In this document: one piece after another, positions 6,707-15,275 of the stretch
Layout of the letters: each line of letters begins with the position of its first letter
How positions within the stretch are numbered: the first letter of the stretch is position 1
DNA from: Candidatus Propionivibrio dominans
GTDB lineage: Bacteria > Pseudomonadota > Gammaproteobacteria > Burkholderiales > Rhodocyclaceae
Reading direction: 5' to 3'
DNA length: 64,000 bases
Assembly: GCA_016709335.1 (NCBI GenBank)
Contig: JADJNC010000004.1
Span: 1-64,000, forward strand
Made by a program: the position numbers and the translations under genes
Notes under the pieces: generated by a model
What the model was told of the DNA's origin: nothing
What the model saw: only the letters and a program-made list of their open reading frames with translations
The model's database searches: none

Positions 6707-8638
6707 GTGAACCTGACGCCGCCAATGCCCCGTCTCGACCTCCTCCTCGTCGCGATGCCCTGGGAGACGGTACAGATGCCGTCGATCCGCCTCGGGCTCC
6801 TGAAGGCGGTTTGTGATCGCGCCGGGTTTGCCTGTGAGGCCCGGCACTTCAACCTCGACGCAATGGAGCATTTCTTCCTCGGATCGCGGTCGCACGGGCA
6901 GGAGACCGACGAGGCCTTCGGTGTCGAGGACTACAACGCCATCGCAGAGATGTCGGTATCAGGATTCGGTGACTGGATCTTCGCCGTGCCGCCGCTTTGC
7001 GATCCGCCGCCTGCAGAGTCCGATCCCTTCCTCGAGGCGATCCGCCGCCGGGGAGACCCAGCGTGGCAAGGCCGCCTGGACCTAATCGTGCGCCTGCGCT
7101 CGCAGGCCCCGGCCTTTCTGGCGGCAAAGGCCAAGGAGGTGATCGCCTGCCGGCCGCGCGTACTCGGCCTGACCCTCTGCTTCGGCCAAACTACCGGGTC
7201 GCTGGCGCTGGCACGGCTGGTCAAGGCGCAGGATCCGACCATCCGCGTGATCGTCGGCGGTGGCGCGTGCGAGGGAGAGATGGGCGTCGCCCTCGCGCGC
7301 GCCTTTCCGGAACTCGACGTGGTGGTGCGCGGCGAGGCTGATCGCGTGCTTCCAGAATTGCTGCGCGATCTGGTCGATGGCGGTCCGATCACCCGCCGAC
7401 CCGGGCTGTGCTTCCTACGGGATGGCGAGTTGGTCGCCGAAGCGCGGGACATTCTGTCGGCGGCGGATCTCGACCGTTTGCCCTGCCCGGACTTCGACGA
7501 CTATTTTGCGCGCCTTGCACAAATGCCGTTCCGGGACCGGATCGCGGACCGGATCGCCTTGCCCGTCGAGGCCTCGCGCGGCTGCTGGTGGGGGCAGAAG
7601 CACCACTGCACGTTCTGCGGGATGAATGGGGACGGCATGGGCTACCGCTGCAAGGAGGCGCAAAGGACGGTCGACGAGATCGTCAGCCAGGCGCGGCGCT
7701 ACCGCGTCATGCACATCCAGATGGTCGATAACATCATGGCGGTCGAGCACGCTCGCGAACTGCTGCCGCGCCTGCGCGATCAGGGTGCCGACTTCCGCTT
7801 GTTCTGGGAGACCAAGTCCAACCTGACGCGGCCGCAGGTGGCGATGCTCAGAGACGCCGGCGTGCGCGCAATCCAGCCCGGGATCGAAAGCCTGTCGACG
7901 TCCATCCTGACGCTGATGCGAAAGGGTGTCACCGCGCTGCAAAACGTCCGTCTGCTCAAGTGGTGCCTTGCCAACGGGGTCACGCCGATCTGGAACCTCC
8001 TCTACGGGTTTCCCGGCGAGGACGAAGACGAATACGCACGCATGGCGGCCTTCGTTCCGGCGCTCGGCCACCTCCCTCCGCCGACCAGTTTTCACCCGAT
8101 GTGCGTCGATCGCTTCAGCCCCTATTTCGACGATCCGGAGCGCCACGGGATCGAGTTGATCGGCCCCGTGATCGACTACCGGCCCATGCTCGGCGTCGAC
8201 GATGCGACGGCAGGGGATATGGCATACCAGTTCGCTTTCCGTTATCGCGACGGACGAGATCCGGAGCGTTACGCTGCCCCCCTGCGCACTGCCGTCGACA
8301 CCTGGTGCGCGCAGTGTCATCCCGCTCGCTCGCTCGTCTACCGGCGCGGGCCGGGCTTCCTGAGCATCGTCGACCGGCGACCCGGGATGACGGGCACGGT
8401 CAGCGATTTCGGCCCCCTCGAAGCGGCCACCTATCTTGCCTGCGAAGACGGTGCCGACGCGGCGACCATCGTTCGCTGGTTCGCCGCGCAGGATGTGGCC
8501 GTGAGCAGCGGCTGGGTGCAGGGATTTCTCGATGAACTGGCGACTCGGAATCTCGTCTTCACCGACGGCGGCAAGGTGCTCGCGCTGGCCTTGCCGGCGA
8601 ATCCGGACCCCCCATCGGCAGCGACCGCAGTGGTCTGA
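6707..8638 (+). CDS. RiPP maturation radical SAM protein, B12-binding C-methyltransferase type
   Basis: This is a 643-residue enzyme of the family named RiPP maturation radical SAM C-methyltransferase (formerly ribosomal peptide maturation radical SAM protein 1). The N-terminal 230 residues form a B12-binding-like Rossmann domain (VLGLTLCFGQTTGSLALARL, VIVGGGACEGEMG, VVRGEADRVLPELLRDL). No DxHxxG lower-ligand motif is visible. The radical SAM domain follows, with an expanded cluster motif C-x7-C-x2-C at residues 293, 301 and 304 (ASRGCWWGQKHHCTFCGMNG), and later the glycine-rich YGFPGEDEDEY. The C-terminal part ends in a small winged-helix-like segment. The start is a GTG at 6707; an in-frame ATG at 6725 is an alternative. 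It probably installs C-methyl groups on the Nif11-type peptide at 4640. Flanking B12 uptake genes fit a cobalamin need. Confidence 0.85.
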   Translation: MNLTPPMPRLDLLLVAMPWETVQMPSIRLGLLKAVCDRAGFACEARHFNLDAMEHFFLGSRSHGQETDEAFGVEDYNAIAEMSVSGFGDWIFAVPPLCDPPPAESDPFLEAIRRRGDPAWQGRLDLIVRLRSQAPAFLAAKAKEVIACRPRVLGLTLCFGQTTGSLALARLVKAQDPTIRVIVGGGACEGEMGVALARAFPELDVVVRGEADRVLPELLRDLVDGGPITRRPGLCFLRDGELVAEARDILSAADLDRLPCPDFDDYFARLAQMPFRDRIADRIALPVEASRGCWWGQKHHCTFCGMNGDGMGYRCKEAQRTVDEIVSQARRYRVMHIQMVDNIMAVEHARELLPRLRDQGADFRLFWETKSNLTRPQVAMLRDAGVRAIQPGIESLSTSILTLMRKGVTALQNVRLLKWCLANGVTPIWNLLYGFPGEDEDEYARMAAFVPALGHLPPPTSFHPMCVDRFSPYFDDPERHGIELIGPVIDYRPMLGVDDATAGDMAYQFAFRYRDGRDPERYAAPLRTAVDTWCAQCHPARSLVYRRGPGFLSIVDRRPGMTGTVSDFGPLEAATYLACEDGADAATIVRWFAAQDVAVSSGWVQGFLDELATRNLVFTDGGKVLALALPANPDPPSAATAVV

Positions 8639-8667
8639 ATCGCCCGTCGGTCGGCCCGCCGGCCCAT

Positions 8668-9186
8668 TCAGGTCGGTCGCATTGCTTCGGCGGGCGGCGG
8701 CAGCCGCGCAACGATGCCGTAGGGCACCTCGCCGCTATTGGCCTGAAAGAGGGCGCTCGATTCGAGCACGGCGACGACCATCACGGCGATCAGCTTCGTT
8801 GCGACGCACATCACCTCCTGCAGGTTCGGGCTGGCCTGCGACAGCAACCAGCTGAGCCCGACCAGCGCAGCACCAGCCAGATAGGCGACCAACAGCACAC
8901 CGAAGCGGCGCGACGTGATGCTCCAGTGCGCGGCGGCGAACCACGGTGCATCGGCAGGAGCATGCGCCGTCCGGCGCATCATGTAGGCGATCACCCTGAG
9001 CGACATCGCCAGCGGCGCGTTCACCAGCCAGAGCTTGTAGTGCTCGAGCAGTGAGCCCTTGCGCGCCATCGTGCCGGCGAGGACGCCGGCGCACAGCATC
9101 AAGTTGAAGACCAGCAGGTTGACCATCGCCAATTCGTGCGGAAAGCGTCCCTGGCGGCGGGTGCGGGCATCGACGTCGAATTGCAT
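8668..9186 (-). CDS. Hypothetical membrane protein, four predicted helices
   Basis: This 172-residue protein is not assigned to a family. Four hydrophobic segments are visible: MVNLLVFNLMLCAGVLAG, LWLVNAPLAMSLRVIAYMM, FGVLLVAYLAGAALVGLSWL and ATKLIAVMVVAVLESSALF. The N-terminus (MQFDVDARTRRQGRFPHELA) is charged and cytoplasm-like. It is encoded on the strand opposite the RiPP enzymes, ends 29 bases after the radical SAM stop, and lies 45 bases downstream of a broken gene on its own strand, with which it may once have formed an operon. It might be an immunity or export partner of the peptide locus, but nothing in the sequence proves this. Confidence 0.6.
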   Translation of the reverse strand: MQFDVDARTRRQGRFPHELAMVNLLVFNLMLCAGVLAGTMARKGSLLEHYKLWLVNAPLAMSLRVIAYMMRRTAHAPADAPWFAAAHWSITSRRFGVLLVAYLAGAALVGLSWLLSQASPNLQEVMCVATKLIAVMVVAVLESSALFQANSGEVPYGIVARLPPPAEAMRPT

Positions 9187-9231
9187 GGATCTACTTTCCG
9201 TTCAGAGGGGTCGCCAGCGATTCGAATCGCC

Positions 9232-9669
9232 TCACTTCTTCTTCAAGGCAGGCCAGATCGACGCGGTGACGCCCCGCTTGGTGATGAAACCATTGATGTG
9301 GAAGTCGCCCAGCGTTAGCCGCTTGCCGTCCTCGGGCAGGGCGCTCAAGCAGATATCGGCGATCTGGTCTTCAGTCGGGTTGGTCTCGCCGGCCGCATGC
9401 CAGAGGCGGATGTGGCCGCAGTTGTCACGATCGACCAGCAAGGCATTGTCTTTCTTGGCTTCGGGCAGACGGATCAGCACGCCATCGGCGGTTTCGTAGG
9501 CGCGGGCCGGACCGACCGCCGCCGCCGGGTTTCGCTGAGGCTTCGAGACTCATCAACTCGTCGTCGGTCAATCGGCTCCCCCCCGGTATGCCAGACCGTG
9601 AAACCGCCGCCGGGCCGCAACTGGATCATCAGCACGTTGTCGACGCGGTGGCCGTCGTCGCCGCGAGCA
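9232..9669 (-). pseudogene. Unknown gene, 5' end removed by IS91-type remnant and frameshifted
   Basis: An intact C-terminal frame of about 82 codons (from GTG 9480) reads [20 protein letters not shown] and [20 protein letters not shown], ending WPALKKK. Protein-like sequence continues upstream in two other frames: [17 protein letters not shown], then [20 protein letters not shown]. The shifts lie at a GGC-repeat near 9525 and at a run of seven C on the plus strand near 9582. The match stops where the transposase remnant begins at about 9670. So an older, longer gene was truncated by the insertion and then gained indels, or the indels are errors in GC-rich runs. I do not recognise the family. 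Confidence 0.55.
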
Positions 9670-10472
9670 GTATTGCCCATCTGGCCGACCACGTGTTTCC
9701 GCGACTTCCGGTCCGCCAGTGGGTACTGTCGGTCCCCAAGTGGCTGCGCTATCACGTGCAACACGATCTCGCGATCGAGACGCTGGCGCTGCGCATTTTC
9801 CTGAGCGTCGTGGAACAAGCCTTGCGCCGCGCCTGCCTGGCTGCAGGTTCCGATTCCCGGATCGGCGTGGTGGCCTTCATCCAACGTATTGGCGCGCTGC
9901 TCAATCCGCAGGTGCACTTCCACTGCCTCGTCATCGAGGGCGTCTTCGAGGCGGACGCCTCGGGAGTGGCGACGTTTCACGCAAGCCGTGCCCCCGAGCA
10001 GAAGTTGCTCGACGAAGTCCATGCCAAGGTCCGCTGCCGTCTGCTGCGAGCGCTGACCCAACGCAGTGTGCTCGATCCGGAAGACACCGCGGTGATAGCG
10101 CACTGGGAGCATGGTGGCGGCTTCTCCCTCGACGCCAGCGTGCTCATCGAAGGCGCCGACCGCCCGGGACTGGAACGGCTGCTCCGTTACTGCGCTCGAC
10201 CAGCCTTTGCGCTGGAGCGTTTGTGTGAAACCAACGCCGAACACTTGGTCTATGAGAGCATGAAGCCGGGTCCCGGCGGCAGCGTCAGCCTGATGCTCAT
10301 ACCGCTCGAACTGATTGAGCGTCTGGCGGAGCTGATTCCGCCGCCGCGCCGACATCGGCATCGTTACTCCGGGGTGCTGGCACCCAATGCACCGCTACGC
10401 GCACAGGTCTGTTTTCGGCGAAATTGCGGTCGCTCAAACTTTGAAATTTTCGATCACCTCAGCGTCGGCTGA
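9588..10472 (+). pseudogene. IS91-family (Y2 rolling-circle type) transposase, truncated at both ends
   Basis: The open frame matches the middle of IS91-family transposases: [20 protein letters not shown], then [16 protein letters not shown] with the HFH metal-binding core, then [29 protein letters not shown] and [20 protein letters not shown]. Recognisable sequence runs from about 9672 to 10404. The usual N-terminal zinc-finger region and the C-terminal tail are missing. The first 28 codons of the frame belong to the disrupted opposite-strand gene. IS91 elements have no terminal inverted repeats and move by rolling-circle-like transposition. This copy is dead. It marks the right edge of the RiPP island, next to btuD. 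Confidence 0.85.
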
Positions 10473-10555
10473 TGGCCGAAACGAAACAAGTAAATAATTA
10501 TCCCGCCAACATTGTGCATAGCACAATCCATAATCAAGCCTCGGTGCCTTGCTGC

Positions 10556-11335
10556 TTAACTCGGGATGAAGCTTATCCGGCCATCGCACTCGATGGCATT
10601 CAGCGGGTATTGATAGAGCGCAGACAGCCGCTCGATGCTGAGCATTTCCCTGGCTGGCCCGGTTTCGGTGTGACCGTCGCCATGGATCAACACTACCCGG
10701 TCGCAAAAACGCCAGGCCAGCGCGGGTTCGTGCAGCACCATGGCGACGCCCGCACCACAGTCGCGCGCTGCGCCGGCAAACAGTTCGACCATGGCAATCT
10801 GGTGCTTCATGTCAAGGTGGGCAATCGGCTCATCGAGCAGAAACAGTTGCGGCGCCTGGGCGAGCAGCGTGGCAATGGCCAGTCGCTGACGTTCGCCGCC
10901 GGAGAGGGTCTGTATGTCACGCTGTTCGAATGAGGCCAGATCGACCGCCGCCAGGGCTTCACGGACGATTTTCGCGTCCTTGTCGGTTTCCCACCCCCAG
11001 CGGTCGAGGTGGGGATGACGACCGACCATTGCCGTTTCCAGAACCGTTGAAGCAAAGGCGTCGCCGCGTACCTGCGGCAACCAGCCACGAATGAGAGCGC
11101 TCTTGCGCGCGCCGAGCGTTGCGTAGCTGGCACCGTTTATAAGTACGGTACCCGCCTGCGGTGCGCGCAGTCCGGCAAGTACCGAAAGCAGGGTCGATTT
11201 GCCGGCACCGTTGCGGCCGAGAATGGCCAGACGCTCACCGGCTCGCAGCGTCAGATCAAGGTTGCGGCAAAACGTCTTGGCGCCGATGCTGACGGTGATC
11301 TGGCGTGCTTCGAGAAGAGGGGTTCTGCTGCTCAT
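10556..11335 (-). CDS. btuD: Cobalamin/iron-type ABC transporter ATP-binding protein (BtuD-like)
   Basis: This is an ATPase of the BtuD/FecE/HmuV family, about 259 residues. Walker A is ILGRNGAGKSTLLSVLAGL, the signature is LSGGERQRLAIATLL, Walker B is QLFLLDEPIAHLD, and the switch His lies in VLHEPALAWRFCD. I chose ATG 11335 (MSSRTPLLEARQITVSIG) because it follows the btuC stop by one base and is preceded by GAGGCG; an upstream in-frame ATG at 11389 lies inside btuC. It energises the btuC permease for uptake across the inner membrane. The order btuB-btuC-btuD behind a B12 riboswitch makes cobalamin the likely substrate. Confidence 0.85.
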   Translation of the reverse strand: MSSRTPLLEARQITVSIGAKTFCRNLDLTLRAGERLAILGRNGAGKSTLLSVLAGLRAPQAGTVLINGASYATLGARKSALIRGWLPQVRGDAFASTVLETAMVGRHPHLDRWGWETDKDAKIVREALAAVDLASFEQRDIQTLSGGERQRLAIATLLAQAPQLFLLDEPIAHLDMKHQIAMVELFAGAARDCGAGVAMVLHEPALAWRFCDRVVLIHGDGHTETGPAREMLSIERLSALYQYPLNAIECDGRISFIPS

Positions 11336-11336
11336 T

Positions 11337-12326
11337 TCAGCGCCTCGTCTGCGCATCACGGGTGAGCAGGAAAAGAAATACCGGAACACCGATCAGTGCG
11401 GTAAGCACACCGACCGGGAGTTGCTGCGGGGCAACGATTGAGCGCGCCAGGGTGTCGGCGATCACCAGCAGGCTACCGCCGGCGAGTACCGAAGCGGGCA
11501 GCAGCAGGCGCTGGTCGTTGCCCACCGCCAGACGAACCAGATGCGGGACGATCAAGCCAATGAAGCCAATGGATCCGGCTTGCGTGACCGCCGCTGCGGT
11601 GGCCAGCGAGGCGACGAGGTATACGCCACGGCGCAAACGCGTGACATGCACACCAAGGGTTTGCGCCATGTCCGCACCACGTGTGAGCAGGTTCAGCTCA
11701 CGCGAGAAAGGTAGCGAGACCAGCAGAACGGCGGTGAGAATACCGAGCACCAGACGCGGGTCATTGCTCTGCGAGAGATCACCCATCAGCCAGAACAGCA
11801 TGCCGCGCAGTTTGTTGTCCGGCGCGATGGAGAGCATCAGCGCAACAGCGGCGCCACAACCGGCAGCGACAATGACACCGGTCAGCAGCAGGCGGGTTTG
11901 CGTCCAGCTACCGTCGCCGTGCGCCAGCCCGAAAACCACGAGCATGGCAGCGAGTGCGCCGACGAAGGCCGAGCCATTGATGCCGACCAGACCGAAGCCG
12001 AACAAAATGGCCAACAAGGCACCCACCCCGGCACCGCCGGAAATACCCAATACGTAAGGGTCAGCCAGCGGATTGCGCAGCAATACCTGGAGCAAGGCAC
12101 CGGCCAGTGCCAGCAGGCCACCGCAGGCAAAGCCGGCCAGTGCGCGCGGTAGACGCAGACTGCGCACCACATCGCCCGACATGCCGCTTTCGCTGCCAAA
12201 CAATGAAGCCAGAACATCGTTGAACGGAATGTTGACACTGCCCACCATCAGCGCCAGCGCAATGCTCAACAACGCCAGCCCGGCAAGGGCGGCGAGAATG
12301 AGCAGGGCACGGCGACGGGTGGGCAT
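11337..12326 (-). CDS. btuC: FecCD-family permease, cobalamin ABC transporter (BtuC-like)
   Basis: This is a 329-residue inner-membrane permease of the FecCD/BtuC family with about ten transmembrane helices. Family landmarks include LRLPRALAGFACGGLLALAG, NPLADPYVLGISGGAGVGAL and the cytoplasmic coupling and C-terminal segment GFIGLIVPHLVRL. The start ATG at 12326 has a GAGG just after the btuB stop, eight bases from the end of that gene. It works with the BtuD-like ATPase and needs a periplasmic BtuF. None is encoded in this operon; the only candidate in the window is the frameshifted gene at 2919. Confidence 0.88.
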   Translation of the reverse strand: MPTRRRALLILAALAGLALLSIALALMVGSVNIPFNDVLASLFGSESGMSGDVVRSLRLPRALAGFACGGLLALAGALLQVLLRNPLADPYVLGISGGAGVGALLAILFGFGLVGINGSAFVGALAAMLVVFGLAHGDGSWTQTRLLLTGVIVAAGCGAAVALMLSIAPDNKLRGMLFWLMGDLSQSNDPRLVLGILTAVLLVSLPFSRELNLLTRGADMAQTLGVHVTRLRRGVYLVASLATAAAVTQAGSIGFIGLIVPHLVRLAVGNDQRLLLPASVLAGGSLLVIADTLARSIVAPQQLPVGVLTALIGVPVFLFLLTRDAQTRR

Positions 12327-12334
12327 CAGGCCTC

Positions 12335-14206
12335 CTACTTCGGAGCGTAGCGAACCCCGACGAAGACGTTCGCCCCCGCCGTTGCAAAGTTATCGGCCGT
12401 CTCGTAATCCTTGTTGAAAATGTTGTTGGCGCGGACAAAGAGGGCCCAGTCAGGCTGCATACGGTAATCCGCATAGAGGTTGACCAGACCATAGCCGCCC
12501 ATACGGACGAGGTTGGCCGGATCGTCATAGCGATCGCCAACCAGCTTCCACTCACCGCGAAGCTCCCAGTTGCCAAGGGTCCGGGTAATGTAGCTGCTCA
12601 TCTGCTGGTCGGCACGGCGTGCCAGACGATTGCCGTTGTTGGGTCCTTTTTCCTCGTTACGCGGGTCCAGGAAGTCAACAGCAACGCCGAGCCCCCATTC
12701 CGAGAAACGCCCGTCGTAGGTGAGTGTGGCGCCGCGCAACAGGGCCTTGCTGACGTTGACCGGGGCGAAGGTCGGCGGTCGATACTCAATCAGGTCAGTG
12801 AGATCATTGTTATACAGAATGGTTGAAAAACGATGATTTCCACGCTCCCAGTTGATGCCCACTTCGGTATTCTTCGCCCTCTCCGGCTTCAGATCAGGAT
12901 TGCCGCCGCCAAAAAAGAAGCTGGCCGGAAAATATAGCTCGTTGAACGTTGGCGCACGGAAAGCAGTTCCATAGGAGATGTGCGCCCGCCATTCCGGCGT
13001 GAATTGATAACCGTAGGACGCAGAACCGGTGGTTTCCGCACCGAACTGCGAGTTATCGTCACGACGCAGGTTAAGCTGAAAGCGATTATTTCCGATGTTG
13101 CCATTCCAGCCGGCAAGCAGTGAGTTGATCGTACGCTCGGTTTTCGTGTAGTCGGTACTGCCTGACACCTTTTGCCTGGTGTACTCGGCAGCCAGCAGGG
13201 CCTCGCCAATCGGAAGCTTGATGTCATTCTGCCATGACACCAGGTCCATATCGGTGCGGAAGGTGTCGGTTTTGGCACTGCCGACGTACTCCGTCGAATC
13301 GTCCGTACTGCGACCGATGCGCAAGGTACTGGTCCACACCTCATTCAGTTGGTTGCGCGAGTAAATCGAGTAGGCGGCGACGGTCTGCTCGCTGTTGAAG
13401 TTCTGCGCAGCACCGAGCGCGCTGAAGTCGTTCGAGTCATACTTGTTGTTGCCCTGGCTGGCCAGCAGATTGACGCCAATTTCCTGGCCTTTTGCCGGCG
13501 TGACGGCGAAGTTGGCACTGAGGTTCTTGTTGTAATAGCCATCGCGATCCGGGTTGTAGGGGTTGAAGAAGGGTGAGGAGCCATTCCTGTTGGTAAACGA
13601 ATTGAAACCATCGGTGCTAAGGTAGCCGGCCTGCACGCTGTAGGAGACAAGTTCCGTACCTCCGGAGACGCCGACGGTGGTGTCACTCGTATTGTAAGTG
13701 CCATAACCGGTACTGGCGTTCAGGCGCGCCGCCCCTTCGCCGCGCCGGGTAAATATCTGGATCACGCCGCCGATGGCATCGGCGCCGTACAGCGACGACG
13801 CCGGGCCGCGCAGGATCTCGATACGCTCGATCTGGTTCAGCGGAATGCGCGACAGATTCGGACTGCCAAGCGTCGCCGAACCGATGCGTACCCCATCAAT
13901 CAGTATGATCGATTGATTGGTGGCGGCCCCGCGGATGAACACGCCGCTATTTGAGCCGGCACCACCGTTGGCGACATACTGGATTCCCGGTTGACGGGCC
14001 AGCAGTTGCGCCAGCGACGTCGTATCGCCCGCCTGATCGATTTCTTCGCGCGTGATGACCGATACATCGCTGGTCAACTCGTTGGCGCGTGTGGCCTGGC
14101 GCGTCGCAGTGACGACAATGGGGTCGAGTTGATTGTCGGCGGCTGAAGCAGGAAAAGAAGCAACAAGTGCAAGTGCAGCAAGGGTCAAGGAACAAGGTGG
14201 ATGCAT
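12335..14206 (-). CDS. btuB: TonB-dependent outer-membrane cobalamin receptor BtuB
   Basis: This is a 623-residue receptor with a signal peptide (SLTLAALALVASFPASAAD) and a TonB box (DPIVVTATR). The plug domain has QLLARQPGIQYVANGG and the end motif IERIEILRGPASSLYGADAI, and a 22-strand barrel ends in VFVGVRYAPK. It imports vitamin B12 across the outer membrane using TonB energy. Length matches E. coli BtuB (614). The upstream cobalamin riboswitch on the same strand supports the substrate assignment better than sequence similarity alone. It is the first gene of the btuB-btuC-btuD operon. Confidence 0.92.
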   Translation of the reverse strand: MHPPCSLTLAALALVASFPASAADNQLDPIVVTATRQATRANELTSDVSVITREEIDQAGDTTSLAQLLARQPGIQYVANGGAGSNSGVFIRGAATNQSIILIDGVRIGSATLGSPNLSRIPLNQIERIEILRGPASSLYGADAIGGVIQIFTRRGEGAARLNASTGYGTYNTSDTTVGVSGGTELVSYSVQAGYLSTDGFNSFTNRNGSSPFFNPYNPDRDGYYNKNLSANFAVTPAKGQEIGVNLLASQGNNKYDSNDFSALGAAQNFNSEQTVAAYSIYSRNQLNEVWTSTLRIGRSTDDSTEYVGSAKTDTFRTDMDLVSWQNDIKLPIGEALLAAEYTRQKVSGSTDYTKTERTINSLLAGWNGNIGNNRFQLNLRRDDNSQFGAETTGSASYGYQFTPEWRAHISYGTAFRAPTFNELYFPASFFFGGGNPDLKPERAKNTEVGINWERGNHRFSTILYNNDLTDLIEYRPPTFAPVNVSKALLRGATLTYDGRFSEWGLGVAVDFLDPRNEEKGPNNGNRLARRADQQMSSYITRTLGNWELRGEWKLVGDRYDDPANLVRMGGYGLVNLYADYRMQPDWALFVRANNIFNKDYETADNFATAGANVFVGVRYAPK

Positions 14207-14362
14207 GACAGATTTCTCCCGATGCCGACAAGCGTCCCCGCAAGCCGGCGAACAAAAATCGGAACTGCACGAGGGAGAAGATCAGCAAGATGAAAACGAC
14301 CCTTTGCAAGCGGCATCGAGCATTCCGTGTCCGCCTCCCCGCGGCACTTCCGTCTATTTGTG

Positions 14363-14556
14363 CGAAGGCCGGTATCCGGGCTCACGAGTCTTGATGTGTC
14401 GCCTTCCCAGGCATTTCGCCCAGTGGCTCCTTTGACACACCCTCACTCGCTTACCGTTGCGGGGGCAGCACAGGCATGGTGTCTTGCGGACACGCACCTG
14501 TTTCCCGTTTAACCGCTGCAGAGCCATTGGATAACTCTGCCTTGCGGCACCTTGCA
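14363..14556 (-). promoter_or_regulatory. Cobalamin (B12) riboswitch controlling btuBCD
   Basis: Read on the minus strand, the region contains the B12-box hallmarks in order: TGCTGCCCCCGCAACGGTAA, then GGAGCCACTGGGC, then GGGAAGGCG, and finally GTGAGCCCGGATACCGGCC. The 5' segment AAGGTGCCG can pair with the 3' segment CCGGCCTT to close the P1 stem. The aptamer lies about 155 bases upstream of the btuB ATG. When adenosylcobalamin is abundant, this class usually represses the downstream uptake operon. Confidence 0.93.
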
Positions 14557-14713
14557 CGTTTATTTTTCCGCTCTTTGCCAGCAGCGAAGCTTTGGATTAT
14601 AGCGCAATGAACATTTGTGACGCGCCAAAACATGCGCCCCTTGAAATAATTCACATTTAAAACCAACGCTTAGCCCTTGACCCCGCTAGGTTTTTAAAAC
14701 TATAGTCCGAAGC

Positions 14714-14920
14714 ATGGTGAACGAACTCAATGCGCTCGAGAATAAAATTGCCCTGGTGGCGTCGCTTTGTCGCACGCTTCGGGCAGAGAATATGCAGCTC
14801 AGGCAGCAACTGGCCGTTGCTGAAGACGACAGAAAGGGTCTCGCTGAGCGTATGGAGTCGGCACGGAGCCGGCTGGAACAACTCGCCGAACAATTGCCGG
14901 AAGCCAAAGCCACCGTTTGA
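14714..14920 (+). CDS. Small coiled-coil protein, ZapB-like, upstream of zapA
   Basis: This is a 68-residue, mostly helical protein with heptad-like hydrophobic spacing: NALENKIALVASLCRTLRAE, then MQLRQQLAVAEDDRKGLAER and SRLEQLAEQLPEA. It matches in size and position the conserved small protein (TIGR02449/ZapB-like) that precedes zapA in many beta- and gammaproteobacteria. A role in septum placement with ZapA is inferred from the neighbour. The gene ends nine bases before the chosen zapA start, so the two form an operon. Confidence 0.75.
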   Translation: MVNELNALENKIALVASLCRTLRAENMQLRQQLAVAEDDRKGLAERMESARSRLEQLAEQLPEAKATV

Positions 14921-14928
14921 ATGTGACC

Positions 14929-15273
14929 ATGCGCAAAGAAACCAACTACCTCGACATCAACCTGCTCGGCAAGGAATATCGTGTGGCCTGCCCGCCCGAA
15001 GAGCATGACGCCCTGCGGGCCGCTGTGGTCTATGTTGATGAAAAAATGCACGATATTGCCGAGAAAACAAGGAGCAATATCGCCGAGCGTATCGCCGTCA
15101 TGGCGGCGCTGAACATCGCGCACGAATACCTCTCCGGGAAGTCCCCGACGGATGAACAAAATAAAGCCATTGGATCGGAATCAGCAGTGGACTTCGGCGC
15201 CGTTAAGCGTAGAATTTCTGCCATGGAGGCAGAACTTGAGGCGGTGCTCGCACCGCAGGAAAACTTGCTCTGA
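14929..15273 (+). CDS. zapA: Cell division protein ZapA
   Basis: ZapA is a small cytoplasmic protein that binds FtsZ and bundles its filaments at the division site. The N-terminal fold is clear (YLDINLLGKEYRVACPPEEH), followed by DALRAAVVYVDEKMHDIAEK and the central helix RIAVMAALNIAHEYL. The C-terminal tail is coiled-coil. I chose ATG 14929; in-frame TTG 14917 and GTG 14923 are possible starts, and no strong ribosome site decides between them. The downstream 6S RNA is the classical partner locus (zapA-ssrS). Confidence 0.9.
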   Translation: MRKETNYLDINLLGKEYRVACPPEEHDALRAAVVYVDEKMHDIAEKTRSNIAERIAVMAALNIAHEYLSGKSPTDEQNKAIGSESAVDFGAVKRRISAMEAELEAVLAPQENLL

Positions 15274-15275
15274 GC

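Noticed and set aside
5879..6895. Long minus-strand open frame opposite the methyltransferase
   Set aside because: High-GC shadow with an Arg/Pro-rich composition; the plus strand has clear SAM motifs.
7415..8320. Long minus-strand open frame opposite the radical SAM gene
   Set aside because: Shadow frame; the plus strand carries the Cys motif and conserved domains.
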